A DNA stretch of 64,000 nucleotides, from NCBI GenBank assembly GCA_910588215.1, contig CAJUQJ010000007.1, positions 84,736-148,735 of the forward strand, in the 5' to 3' direction. Below the pieces are notes generated by a model, which ran no database searches, was not told the origin of the DNA, and saw only the letters and a program-made list of their open reading frames with translations. Positions 8,541 to 15,925 of the stretch are shown here, piece by piece. The translations under genes were made by a program, and so were the position numbers. This DNA is from an uncultured Lachnospiraceae bacterium. GTDB lineage: Bacteria > Bacillota > Clostridia > Lachnospirales > Lachnospiraceae. Numbering within the stretch: the stretch's first letter is position 1; each line of letters starts with the position of its first letter.

Positions 8541-8607
8541 AGGCTGTTGCTGAACCCGGCAATTCCACGACAGGAGGCCGCGGGCAGCAACAGCCTTGTT
8601 GCTTTTT
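8541..8607 (+). terminator. Terminator with competing upstream pairing
   Basis: AGCAACA (8586-8592) pairs with TGTTGCT (8597-8603) around a 4-nt loop and is followed by T residues, a standard terminator downstream of the ROK gene. The same strand also forms a perfect 12-bp stem between 8541-8552 and 8585-8596. The two pairings are mutually exclusive, as in an attenuator. Confidence 0.65.
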
Positions 8608-8634
8608 CATCCTATAGGAAGTGTTTTTGCCTGT

Positions 8635-8691
8635 GGGCGCATTGCGATCCGGTACAGAAAATGCAGTCATGAGTTTATCAGGGAGATCTGA
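8635..8691 (+). pseudogene. Orphan copy of the 3' end of the zinc-ribbon gene
   Basis: These 57 bp match 18160-18216, the last 19 codons of the zinc-ribbon membrane protein, at 51 of 57 positions in the same reading frame including the TGA stop. Here they would read GRIAIRYRKCSHEFIREI. The first cysteine of the final CxxC is replaced by Tyr, and nothing upstream matches. It is a decayed duplicate fragment, not a gene. Confidence 0.75.
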
Positions 8692-8782
8692 TCATCAATC
8701 TGCATCATGTAATGGATTTTAGCTGTGCGCAGTCTTTTGGAGAGAGTTTAAGAGTTGAGGTGCTTTGTGTCTGCGGAATGTC

Positions 8783-9529
8783 TCATGCTCCGGTATACAG
8801 GTAACGCAGATAATCCAGAGCGGAATCTATGCGCGGACAGTTTGCGACAATACCCAGATAGACGGGTTCGCTGAATCCGGCCTGCCGGATCAGTTTCGTG
8901 CGGGAAAGATCGATCCCGTAAAAAGCTTCTTTGGTTTTCGCACTGTAGGTGAGAGAATCGTCAAACAGCATATCCATGGCATTATCTTCCAAGATAACAA
9001 TATTCTTTTCCAGTTGAGATGACACAAGGTCATACAGGTCCGGATCTTCTCTGCACAGTAATTCTTTCAGATCGTAGAGATAGCCGCTTTGTGAGAAAGC
9101 GTCGAAGGCTTCCCTGTTCATCAGAACCACATCCATCAGTTCACCGTCAATGGCGGCTTGGATTTTCATGCGGGAAGCATAAGTATATTCGTGGTACTGA
9201 TTCGTCTCGTCGTCCGTGAGATAAAGTCCAGTATACAGTTCCAGCTCGTTTTTGGAAGGATTCAGGTTCAGGTAATCCAGAAAATCTCCGGTAAGTTCCT
9301 GCGTCAGATCCTCCCCTGCGGCCACATTGACAAGAGCGGCGTACAACACGGTGTCTTTATGAGTAATGCGGCCGTAGAGCATATAGCCGGCGGCATACAA
9401 TACGATACAGAGGACTGCCAGCGGCAGTTTATAGTAATCCCAGATATATTGTACTTTCTTCCTGCCGTGCAGCGTCCGCAGGTTTTCGTCCCTGAGAAAT
9501 GCCGCCGGATTAAATGAAGCGTGTTTCAT
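8783..9529 (-). CDS. Single-pass membrane protein partner of the DUF624 protein
   Basis: 248 residues; no named family was recognised. A cytoplasmic N-terminus (about 1-35) is followed by one transmembrane helix (about 36-53) and a roughly 190-residue extracytoplasmic domain rich in acidic and aromatic residues. The start codon overlaps the stop of the upstream DUF624 gene by 4 bp (ATGA), so the two are co-translated and probably work together. The location beside a LacI regulator and CUT1 permease genes suggests a link to sugar uptake, as for YesL proteins, but no mechanism can be read from the sequence. Confidence 0.65.
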   Translation of the reverse strand: MKHASFNPAAFLRDENLRTLHGRKKVQYIWDYYKLPLAVLCIVLYAAGYMLYGRITHKDTVLYAALVNVAAGEDLTQELTGDFLDYLNLNPSKNELELYTGLYLTDDETNQYHEYTYASRMKIQAAIDGELMDVVLMNREAFDAFSQSGYLYDLKELLCREDPDLYDLVSSQLEKNIVILEDNAMDMLFDDSLTYSAKTKEAFYGIDLSRTKLIRQAGFSEPVYLGIVANCPRIDSALDYLRYLYTGA

Positions 9530-10284
9530 AAGCTGCCTCCAGGGATTTTTATCGTCGGCCGCTCCGGCGCTTCTACCGCGGTATGACCTGTTTCTGTAAG
9601 GTCTGCCACGGCATTGCCCGTTACTACACAGTCCGGATCCTGGACGTCTGCTCCGGCATCTGGAAGCTCCTCCGTCTTACCCTGGCATATCAGCAGAATA
9701 TTGGAAAGTAGGTAGGAGCAGAGCAGAGCGCACAATCCCTCCCCGAAAATAATGGCCGGTGTGAAAATGTTAATCACAACAAAGGCCATGGCAAAGTAAA
9801 TAACAGCCATGAGAGCGGTGCACAGAAGGAAACGCATGCCGATCATGATCGCGTTTTTGAACATGGCAAAGGTCGTATTGTCGAACCTTGCGAGCAGTGG
9901 GAAGATGTACATGAGGACGATGGCGTAAGCGACGAGAGCGACAAAGAAAACCGCCGTGCCGATGGTCCAGAGTACATTTTCAAAACGCATGTGGTAGAAT
10001 ACGTATCCGTCAAGCGCCAGGGCGATTCCCAGCGTCAGAAGAATCAGCCAGATTTTGGTCGCCTGTTTGAAATTTGCCTGAAAGGAATGGAAAAAGGCTC
10101 TGGTCAGGCTGCCTTCTTCATTCTTCGCCACCTTTAAAGTTACATAGAAAAGGGCGGTTGTGGATGCGCCGATCGTAACGACAGGCAGACAGCAGATAAA
10201 CCATAAAACATTCAGGTAAGCGCTGTAGGACAGTTTGGTAAGAAATGACATTAGCGGCCCCTCCGGGCTCAGTAGATTGCGCAT
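9526..10284 (-). CDS. YesL-family (DUF624) membrane protein
   Basis: 252 residues with a PF04854-like pattern. The N-terminus is short, followed by FLTKLSYSAYLNVLWFICCLPVVTIGASTTALFYV, which spans the first helix and the conserved P..T.GASTTAL motif. Further membrane segments lie near 75-95, 105-130, 145-175 and 178-200. The last 50 residues are a hydrophilic Pro/Asp-rich tail with no family match. DUF624 genes are habitually found in operons for CUT1 ABC transporters of oligosaccharides; their biochemical role is unknown. It lies between the LacI regulator (32 bp upstream) and the 248-residue partner. A valid upstream ribosome site is AAGGAGG at about 10294. Confidence 0.82.
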   Translation of the reverse strand: MRNLLSPEGPLMSFLTKLSYSAYLNVLWFICCLPVVTIGASTTALFYVTLKVAKNEEGSLTRAFFHSFQANFKQATKIWLILLTLGIALALDGYVFYHMRFENVLWTIGTAVFFVALVAYAIVLMYIFPLLARFDNTTFAMFKNAIMIGMRFLLCTALMAVIYFAMAFVVINIFTPAIIFGEGLCALLCSYLLSNILLICQGKTEELPDAGADVQDPDCVVTGNAVADLTETGHTAVEAPERPTIKIPGGSL

Positions 10285-10316
10285 GGCGGCGTTCCTCCTT
10301 ATTTCTGTACAATTCC

Positions 10317-11387
10317 TTAGTCTTCGGTGGATTCCCTGTAGATCAGGCGTGTCTCTGTATGAACCGTGCGGAAATTGAGGGACGGTTCCTTGATTCGGGA
10401 CATCAGCAGATTCACCGCGGAAAATCCCATGATCTGACTATGGATGTGGATTGTGGTCAGAGTGGGCGACATGATTCTGGATTCCGGGGAGTCGTCGAAG
10501 CCGCACAGGTAGACGTCGCCGGGAACGGAAATCCCCAGTTTCTTAAATACCTGCAGAGTGTCTATGGCAATAAAGTCGTTCGCACAGATAAATACGTCCG
10601 GCAGAGTATCCAGATTCCGGAGTTGTTCCATTAAGTAATCCGGATAGGCCGACCCCTCAAAAGTCTTCTGTCCGGGATTGTCGCCTGTAATGCAGTATTC
10701 GTCAGGACAGGGAAGACCGGACAGATACATGGCATTCCGGTAGCCCATATACCGCTCAAAAAAGGACTGGCAATGTGTCGCTTTTCCTATGAATCCGATC
10801 CTTGTCTTCCCGCGCCGTACCATTTCCTTCACAAAAACATGGATGTTGGATTGGTTATCCATAATAAGGCGATCCGCGCCCAACGGTTTATCCAGCCCGG
10901 TCACCGGTGAATCTACGAGAAGAAGGGGAATATCCAGTCCGCAGAGCATGGAACAGTATGCGAGGTCGAACATTTCAATGCACATGATCCCGGCGGTTTT
11001 TTCCTTATTATAAGCGGCCGGCATCCGCAGATTCTTTATCTCGGTATCCTGAAGCCGGTGCATGGTGAAGCTATAGCCCAGTGTGGAGAGCTCCCGCTGG
11101 AATTTATCCAGCATGGTGGAAGCAAAATGTGAATTCCCGATAAAGTTGGAAGTAAACAGGGAGATCTCCATCCTGGACGATCTGTCCGCCGCAGCAGGCT
11201 CCGATTTCTCAAAATGGGAGATATTTACATAGGAGAATTGTTTGTATCCCATTTCTATAGCTTTTTTCAGGACCTTCTGTCTGGTGGATTCGGCAAGGAG
11301 GCCGGTGTTGTTGATCGCCTTGGAAACTGTATTGCGGGAAACGCCGAGTTCGTCGGCGATATCCTGAATGGTAATTCGTTCTGCCAT
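10317..11387 (-). CDS. LacI-family regulator of the fructan locus
   Basis: DNA-binding transcription factor of 356 residues. The N-terminal helix-turn-helix (about 4-25, ITIQDIADELGVSRNTVSKAIN) is followed by the hinge helix (RQKVLKKAIEMGYKQ) and a periplasmic-binding-protein-like sugar sensor domain (about 80-350) with DVFICANDFIAIDTLQVFKKLGISVPGDVYLCGFDD. It presumably represses the divergent permease operon through operators in 11640-11940. The 195-bp MITE copy begins 36 bp upstream of its start codon, so its original promoter may have been displaced. GGAAGTGATATG provides the ribosome site. Confidence 0.88.
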   Translation of the reverse strand: MAERITIQDIADELGVSRNTVSKAINNTGLLAESTRQKVLKKAIEMGYKQFSYVNISHFEKSEPAAADRSSRMEISLFTSNFIGNSHFASTMLDKFQRELSTLGYSFTMHRLQDTEIKNLRMPAAYNKEKTAGIMCIEMFDLAYCSMLCGLDIPLLLVDSPVTGLDKPLGADRLIMDNQSNIHVFVKEMVRRGKTRIGFIGKATHCQSFFERYMGYRNAMYLSGLPCPDEYCITGDNPGQKTFEGSAYPDYLMEQLRNLDTLPDVFICANDFIAIDTLQVFKKLGISVPGDVYLCGFDDSPESRIMSPTLTTIHIHSQIMGFSAVNLLMSRIKEPSLNFRTVHTETRLIYRESTED

Positions 11388-11422
11388 ATCATATCACTTC
11401 CTTTTCCTGTACTGCAATTTTT

Positions 11423-11617
11423 CCACCTGTGCGGTTGCAATCCAATGACCAGTCTGCATGCCATTTATGGCAATGCAGGCAAGGCATTGGATTAGCAACC
11501 CACTTCCAAATGAGCAAAATGCGGATGCGCAAGCAGACGCAAAAGCGCGTAAGCGCGGGTTTTGTGAATGTGGAAGTCGGGTTGGATGCTCCTTGGAGCG
11601 TCCAACCGCACAGGTGG
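11423..11617. mobile_element. 195-bp MITE-like element, copy 1
   Basis: The element has 15-bp perfect terminal inverted repeats (CCACCTGTGCGGTTG at the left, its complement at the right). It is flanked by a perfect 8-bp target duplication, CAATTTTT (11415-11422 and 11618-11625). The interior forms strong nested hairpins, for example around 11443-11493 and 11581-11606. It matches the element at 15638-15832 in inverted orientation at 193 of 195 positions. No transposase is encoded; the short open frame through it has no coding character. Mobilisation by a transposase elsewhere in the genome is inferred. Confidence 0.85.
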
Positions 11618-11687
11618 CAATTTTTGTAAAATATATTGATGCACTTATAGTGATTTTATTATAATGTACAAGTTTGAATGTGTCAAA

Positions 11688-11932
11688 TGTAAAATACCTA
11701 AAAATAATCAAATTGTCAAAGGCGTTTAGAAAGTTTGTTTCTATTTTGGGCAATATTTTTTGCAAATGTAAAAATTAAGGAAAAAATATTGTATAAATAA
11801 CATATTTTTGGTTGACATTATGTAAAAATGCTGATATGCTATAGTTGCAAAATAAAACTTGGACTTTTACAAATGCACAATTATAATTCCGCTGTAGTCG
11901 TGAGAGAGGATAGTAAATGTAAAAATGTAAAA
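11688..11932. promoter_or_regulatory. Cluster of TGTAAAA repeats, candidate operators
   Basis: Five direct copies of TGTAAAA start at 11688, 11767, 11821, 11918 and 11926, mostly within AATGTAAAAA, and one inverted TTTTACA lies at 11875-11881. The copy at 11821 sits between the -35 and -10 boxes. The density suggests binding sites for the divergent LacI-type regulator or another factor, but the region is AT-rich and this is not proven. Confidence 0.45.
11812..11840 (+). promoter_or_regulatory. Promoter of the sugar permease operon
   Basis: TTGACA (11812-11817) and TATGCT (11835-11840) are spaced by 17 bp, about 128 bp upstream of the first permease gene. A TGTAAAA repeat in the spacer suggests repression or activation at this promoter. 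Confidence 0.7.
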
Positions 11933-11967
11933 AGACAAGATCAAGATGATGAGAAAGGAGAAAAACA

Positions 11968-12894
11968 ATGAGCACAAGCACTAAAAAGAAAGACGCGGGA
12001 TTACACAATTCGCTGGTCTATATCGTGCAGCACTGGCAGTTGTATGTGTTCTTCCTGCTGCCGGCCCTGGCGCTGACGATCATCTTCCGGTATATTCCCA
12101 TGGGCGGTATCCTGATCGCTTTCGAGAAGTATAATCCCATCCGGGGTATCCTTGGGAGTGAGTGGGTAGGATTCAAACATTTCTCGCGCTTTCTGTCCTC
12201 CCCGGATTTCCTGAGTTATCTGGGCAACACATTGAAATTGAGCGTATTCGGTATGCTGTGGGGGTTTCCGGTTCCGATTCTGCTGGCATTCCTGCTGAAC
12301 CGGATCGAGAGCAAGGGCATTAAGAAGAAAATACAGCTTTGCCTCTACATGCCGAACTTTATTTCAGTCATCGTACTCTGCGGTATCGTCCGTATTTTCC
12401 TGTCGGTTACGGGACCTGTAAACCTGCTCCTCGGCACGCAGATAAACTTTATGACCATGCCGGAGGCGTTCCGTACGATCTACATAGCCAGCGGCATCTG
12501 GCAGGGTGCAGGATGGGGATCCATCATTTACACTGCGGCGTTGTCTAACGCAAGCACGGAGCTAAAGGAAGCGGCGGTCATCGACGGAGCGAATATCTTC
12601 CAGCAGATCAAGGCGGTTGAGTGGCCGGCGATCAAAGCGACCGTGATCATTCAGTTCATCATGCAGGCAGGTAATATCATGAGCATCGGATTTGAGAAAG
12701 CTTACGCCCTGCAGACTGATCTGAATATGGCATCTTCGGAGATCATAGCGACCTATGTATATAAGAAAGGTCTTTTAGACGGCGATTACAGTTTCTCGAC
12801 GGCGGTAGGTTTGTTCAATACGGTGATCAATGTGATTCTTCTGGTTGCGGTCAACAAGATCGTTGCGAAGATGAACGATGGTCAGGGACTGTAA
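11968..12894 (+). CDS. Carbohydrate ABC transporter permease (LplB-type)
   Basis: 308-residue CUT1-family inner-membrane permease with six predicted transmembrane segments. The binding-protein-dependent transport (EAA) loop reads EAAVIDGANIFQQIKAVEWPAI (about 193-215), the coupling site for the ATPase. It resembles LplB/YteP permeases that work with a second YtcP-type permease and a lipoprotein. Both follow in this operon. As usual for the subfamily, no dedicated ATPase is encoded nearby, so a shared MsmX-type ATPase is expected. The start follows AGAAAGGAG with good spacing. Confidence 0.9.
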   Translation: MSTSTKKKDAGLHNSLVYIVQHWQLYVFFLLPALALTIIFRYIPMGGILIAFEKYNPIRGILGSEWVGFKHFSRFLSSPDFLSYLGNTLKLSVFGMLWGFPVPILLAFLLNRIESKGIKKKIQLCLYMPNFISVIVLCGIVRIFLSVTGPVNLLLGTQINFMTMPEAFRTIYIASGIWQGAGWGSIIYTAALSNASTELKEAAVIDGANIFQQIKAVEWPAIKATVIIQFIMQAGNIMSIGFEKAYALQTDLNMASSEIIATYVYKKGLLDGDYSFSTAVGLFNTVINVILLVAVNKIVAKMNDGQGL

Positions 12895-12908
12895 AGGAGG
12901 AGAGCAAG

Positions 12909-13808
12909 ATGAAAAAGAAAAGTAGATTTGCCAGATATTCCTTCCAGGACAAGGCGCTTTTGATGGTTGGTTACATTCTGCTGGGACTGTTTGTTGTCGC
13001 AATCGTGATTCCGATGGTCTATATTATCGTAGCATCCTTTATCGACCCTGTTACGCTGCAGAATAAAGGAATTACGTTTGATTTCAGTAAATGGACGCTG
13101 ACGGCATACGAACGTGTCCTTTCCAACGCGCAGATCTGGATCGGTTTCAAGAATGCAGTGATCTATTCCGTTGTATTTACATTCGTCTCCGTCCTGATCA
13201 CCATGCTGGCGGCTTATCCGATGTCCAGAGCGGATTTCAGGGGAAGGAAGTTCTTCAACGTTATCTTCGTGATCACGATGTTCTTCGGCGGCGGACTGAT
13301 CCCGACATATTTGCTGATCAGTAACCTGAAACTGTTGAACAGCATGTGGGCGATCATCCTGCCGGGCGCTTTCAGTGTCTGGAATATGATCATAGCCCGA
13401 ACCTATTATCAGGGTATTCCGGGTGAACTGAGAGAAGCGGCTGACGTGGACGGTGCGAACGAAATGGTATTCTTCTTCAGGATTCTCCTGCCGGTATGTA
13501 CGCCGATCATCGCGACCTTGTCTTTGTGGCAGTTCGTGGGAATGTGGAACAGCTACTTTGATGCCATGATCTACCTGAACGATTCGGCGAAACAGCCCCT
13601 GCAGCTTGTGCTCCGTTCCATCCTGATCCAGAACCAGCCGGAGTCCGGAATGATCTCGGATATGCAGAGTACGGCGGAACGTGCGCAGCTGGCGGAGCTT
13701 TTAAAGTATGCGACGATCATTATTTCCAGCCTTCCGCTGCTCGTTATGTATCCATTCTTCCAGAAATATTTTGACAGCGGCGTTATGGCAGGTTCCGTAA
13801 AAGGTTAA
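12909..13808 (+). CDS. Carbohydrate ABC transporter permease (YtcP-type)
   Basis: 299 residues, six transmembrane segments, 14 bp after the first permease, with GGAGGAG preceding it. The EAA loop is ELREAADVDGANEMVFFFRILLP (about 176-198). It is the second half of the heterodimeric CUT1 channel, and the C-terminus ending GVMAGSVKG is characteristic of this subfamily. After the stop, 74 bp without a recognisable terminator lead into the binding protein gene, which probably belongs to the same transcript. Confidence 0.9.
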   Translation: MKKKSRFARYSFQDKALLMVGYILLGLFVVAIVIPMVYIIVASFIDPVTLQNKGITFDFSKWTLTAYERVLSNAQIWIGFKNAVIYSVVFTFVSVLITMLAAYPMSRADFRGRKFFNVIFVITMFFGGGLIPTYLLISNLKLLNSMWAIILPGAFSVWNMIIARTYYQGIPGELREAADVDGANEMVFFFRILLPVCTPIIATLSLWQFVGMWNSYFDAMIYLNDSAKQPLQLVLRSILIQNQPESGMISDMQSTAERAQLAELLKYATIIISSLPLLVMYPFFQKYFDSGVMAGSVKG

Positions 13809-13882
13809 GCCGCCAGGAAACGGCAGTATATCGTATTACAGAAAAATATTAATAAATATCAATAAAGAAAAGGAGAGGAAGT

Positions 13883-15559
13883 ATGAAAAACAAGTTAGTA
13901 AAACGCGTAATTACCGCGGCTCTGGCAGCAGGCATGGTATTTTCCCTTACGGCGTGCGGGGGGGGGGGGTCCGATGTGGAATTGAACACCGGAGAATTAC
14001 AGGAAGTGGATGCGTCGGAATTGGAATTTCCGCTTGCTGAGAAAGCGACGCTGACCGGGATGATCAGCTATCCGGCGAACACAGAGTCCAACCCGAATAA
14101 CCGTACGATCTTCAAACGTCTGCAGGAAGAGACGAATGTAGAGATCGAGTGGACGGCGATTCAGGGCGATCAGTGGGGTGATAAGATCACACTGGCCATG
14201 GCGAATCTGGATACATTGACGGATTTCATCTTTACGGCAGGTTTTGGCGATAATGATCTGCTCAGATATGCGGATCAGGGCGTTATCATTCCGTTAGAAG
14301 AGTATATCGATACTTATATGCCGAATCTGAAAGCGGTATTTGACAAATTTCCTGAATATCGGAAAATGAGTACCGATTCGGAGGGCCATATTTGGGCGCT
14401 TCCCTGGATCGAGCAGCTTGGCTCCGAGAAGACGGCGATCCAGACGGTCGGCGATATGAGTTTTATCAATAAGAAATGGCTGGATTTTCTTGGTCTGGAG
14501 GTACCGACTACGGTAGATGAGTTTGAGCAGGCGCTGATCGCATTCCGGGATCATGCCTCCGAGCTGCAGGCAGAGTTTAACATTGACGGAAGCATTATTC
14601 CGATGGCATGTATCGTAAATGACGGCAACCAGGATCCGGCTTTGCTGATCAACGGGTTTGGAGAAGGTTACGGAGACTGTGATCAGGGAAGACATATTGC
14701 GGTTACGGATGAGAAGCAGGTGATCTGTACCGCGACGCAGCAGGGATTTAAGGACGGTATCGCATGGCTGCATTCTCTGTATGAAGAGGGACTGATCGAT
14801 GCGGAAGCGTTTACGCAGGAATGGTCGACCTATGTGTCAAAGGGCAAATCAGGTCGTTACGGTGTATGCTTTAGCTGGGATGTGGCAAATATTGTTGATG
14901 ATTTTGCGGGATGGGTTCCGCTTCCGGCATTGACGGCGGACACCAGAAACATTACGCCGGAGAATGGTTCCTTTACAAGCGGATATGACCGCGGTCGCTG
15001 TGTGGTAACGGCAGTGGCACAGAATCCGGCTCTTGTATGCGCCTGGTTGGATAAGATGTACGATCCGTTCCAGTCTCCGCAGAATAACTGGGGTACTTAC
15101 GGGGAAGACGACGATTTTGATATCTTTGAACTGGGAGAGAACGCACAGGGTGAGAAGATGTTAAAGCATGCGCCTTTGGGAGACGCTTCACCGGTAGAAG
15201 TAAGAGAGGCGGAGAGTGTAAACGGGCCGCTGGCGATTCTGGATGAATACTATGACGTCTATGTTACCTGCCCTGATGATGCGCAGTATCGTCTGGACTG
15301 GATTGAGGAATACTATACACCGGATATGAATACAAAGTATGTTTACCCCAATGTATTTATGTCCCAGGAGGATACGGAAGATCTGGCTAATCTCCAGACC
15401 GATATTACAAAGACGATCAACGCTACAAGATCTGACTGGATCATGAACGGGTTTACGGATGCTGACTGGGACGAGTATTTAAAGAGTCTTGATGCATATG
15501 GCCTGAATGATATGCTTGAGATATTCCAGAAATATCTGGATGCTTATTACGCAGAATAG
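13883..15559 (+). CDS. Extracellular sugar-binding lipoprotein with 12-G tract
   Basis: 558-residue CUT1-type solute-binding protein anchored to the membrane by lipidation. The signal peptide (about 1-24) ends in a lipobox, LTAC. The mature protein has the long architecture of LplA-like binding proteins (about 550 residues), including NNRTIFKRLQEETNVEIEW near the N-terminus and GFTDADWDEYLKSLDAYGLNDMLEIFQKYLDAYY at the end. The four Gly codons following the lipobox Cys are an uninterrupted run of twelve G (13958-13969). A slip of one base there would truncate the protein, so expression could be phase-variable. It follows the permease genes and precedes MITE copy 2 and the GH32 gene. Confidence 0.9.
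   Translation: MKNKLVKRVITAALAAGMVFSLTACGGGGSDVELNTGELQEVDASELEFPLAEKATLTGMISYPANTESNPNNRTIFKRLQEETNVEIEWTAIQGDQWGDKITLAMANLDTLTDFIFTAGFGDNDLLRYADQGVIIPLEEYIDTYMPNLKAVFDKFPEYRKMSTDSEGHIWALPWIEQLGSEKTAIQTVGDMSFINKKWLDFLGLEVPTTVDEFEQALIAFRDHASELQAEFNIDGSIIPMACIVNDGNQDPALLINGFGEGYGDCDQGRHIAVTDEKQVICTATQQGFKDGIAWLHSLYEEGLIDAEAFTQEWSTYVSKGKSGRYGVCFSWDVANIVDDFAGWVPLPALTADTRNITPENGSFTSGYDRGRCVVTAVAQNPALVCAWLDKMYDPFQSPQNNWGTYGEDDDFDIFELGENAQGEKMLKHAPLGDASPVEVREAESVNGPLAILDEYYDVYVTCPDDAQYRLDWIEEYYTPDMNTKYVYPNVFMSQEDTEDLANLQTDITKTINATRSDWIMNGFTDADWDEYLKSLDAYGLNDMLEIFQKYLDAYYAE
13958..13969 (+). repeat. Homopolymeric G12 tract at the lipobox
   Basis: Twelve consecutive G encode the four glycines just after the lipidated cysteine of the binding protein. 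Tracts of this length are slippage-prone in bacteria. In the assembled sequence the frame is ON. Confidence 0.9.
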
Positions 15560-15637
15560 AAAACAGGAGATTGTCAAAGAGCAGTCTGAAGTAAGGAGCC
15601 AGACGAAGAGTTGGCTCCTTCTTTTGATAAATCTTTT

Positions 15638-15832
15638 CCACCTGTGCGGTTGGACGCTCCAAGGAGCATCCAACCCGACTTCCACATTCACAAAACCCGC
15701 GCTTACGCGCTTTTGCGTCTGCTTGCGCATCCGCATTTTGCTCATTTGGAAGTGGGTTGCTAATCCAATGCCTTGCCTGCATTGCCATAAATGGCATGCA
15801 GATTGGTCATTGGATTGCAACCGCACAGATGG
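15638..15832. mobile_element. 195-bp MITE-like element, copy 2 (inverted)
   Basis: Same length as copy 1 and 193 of 195 identical in reverse complement. Terminal repeats have one mismatch (CCACCTGTGCGGTTG left, CAACCGCACAGATGG right). The flanks AAATCTTTT (15629-15637) and AAATTTTTT (15833-15841) look like an 8-9 bp target duplication with one difference. It separates the binding-protein gene from the GH32 gene and could affect read-through because its arms fold strongly. Confidence 0.85.
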
Positions 15833-15925
15833 AAATTTTTTTATCTGTAACGGTTCGGCTCGGGACTTTGCTTTGGCAAAATCCGCGAGAACATGCAAGT
15901 ATAAGGAAAGGGTAGGGTAGTGATA

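Noticed and set aside
11458..11664. Open frame through the 195-bp MITE
   Set aside because: Found in both copies only because the copies are nearly identical; it has no start context and reads through hairpin arms.
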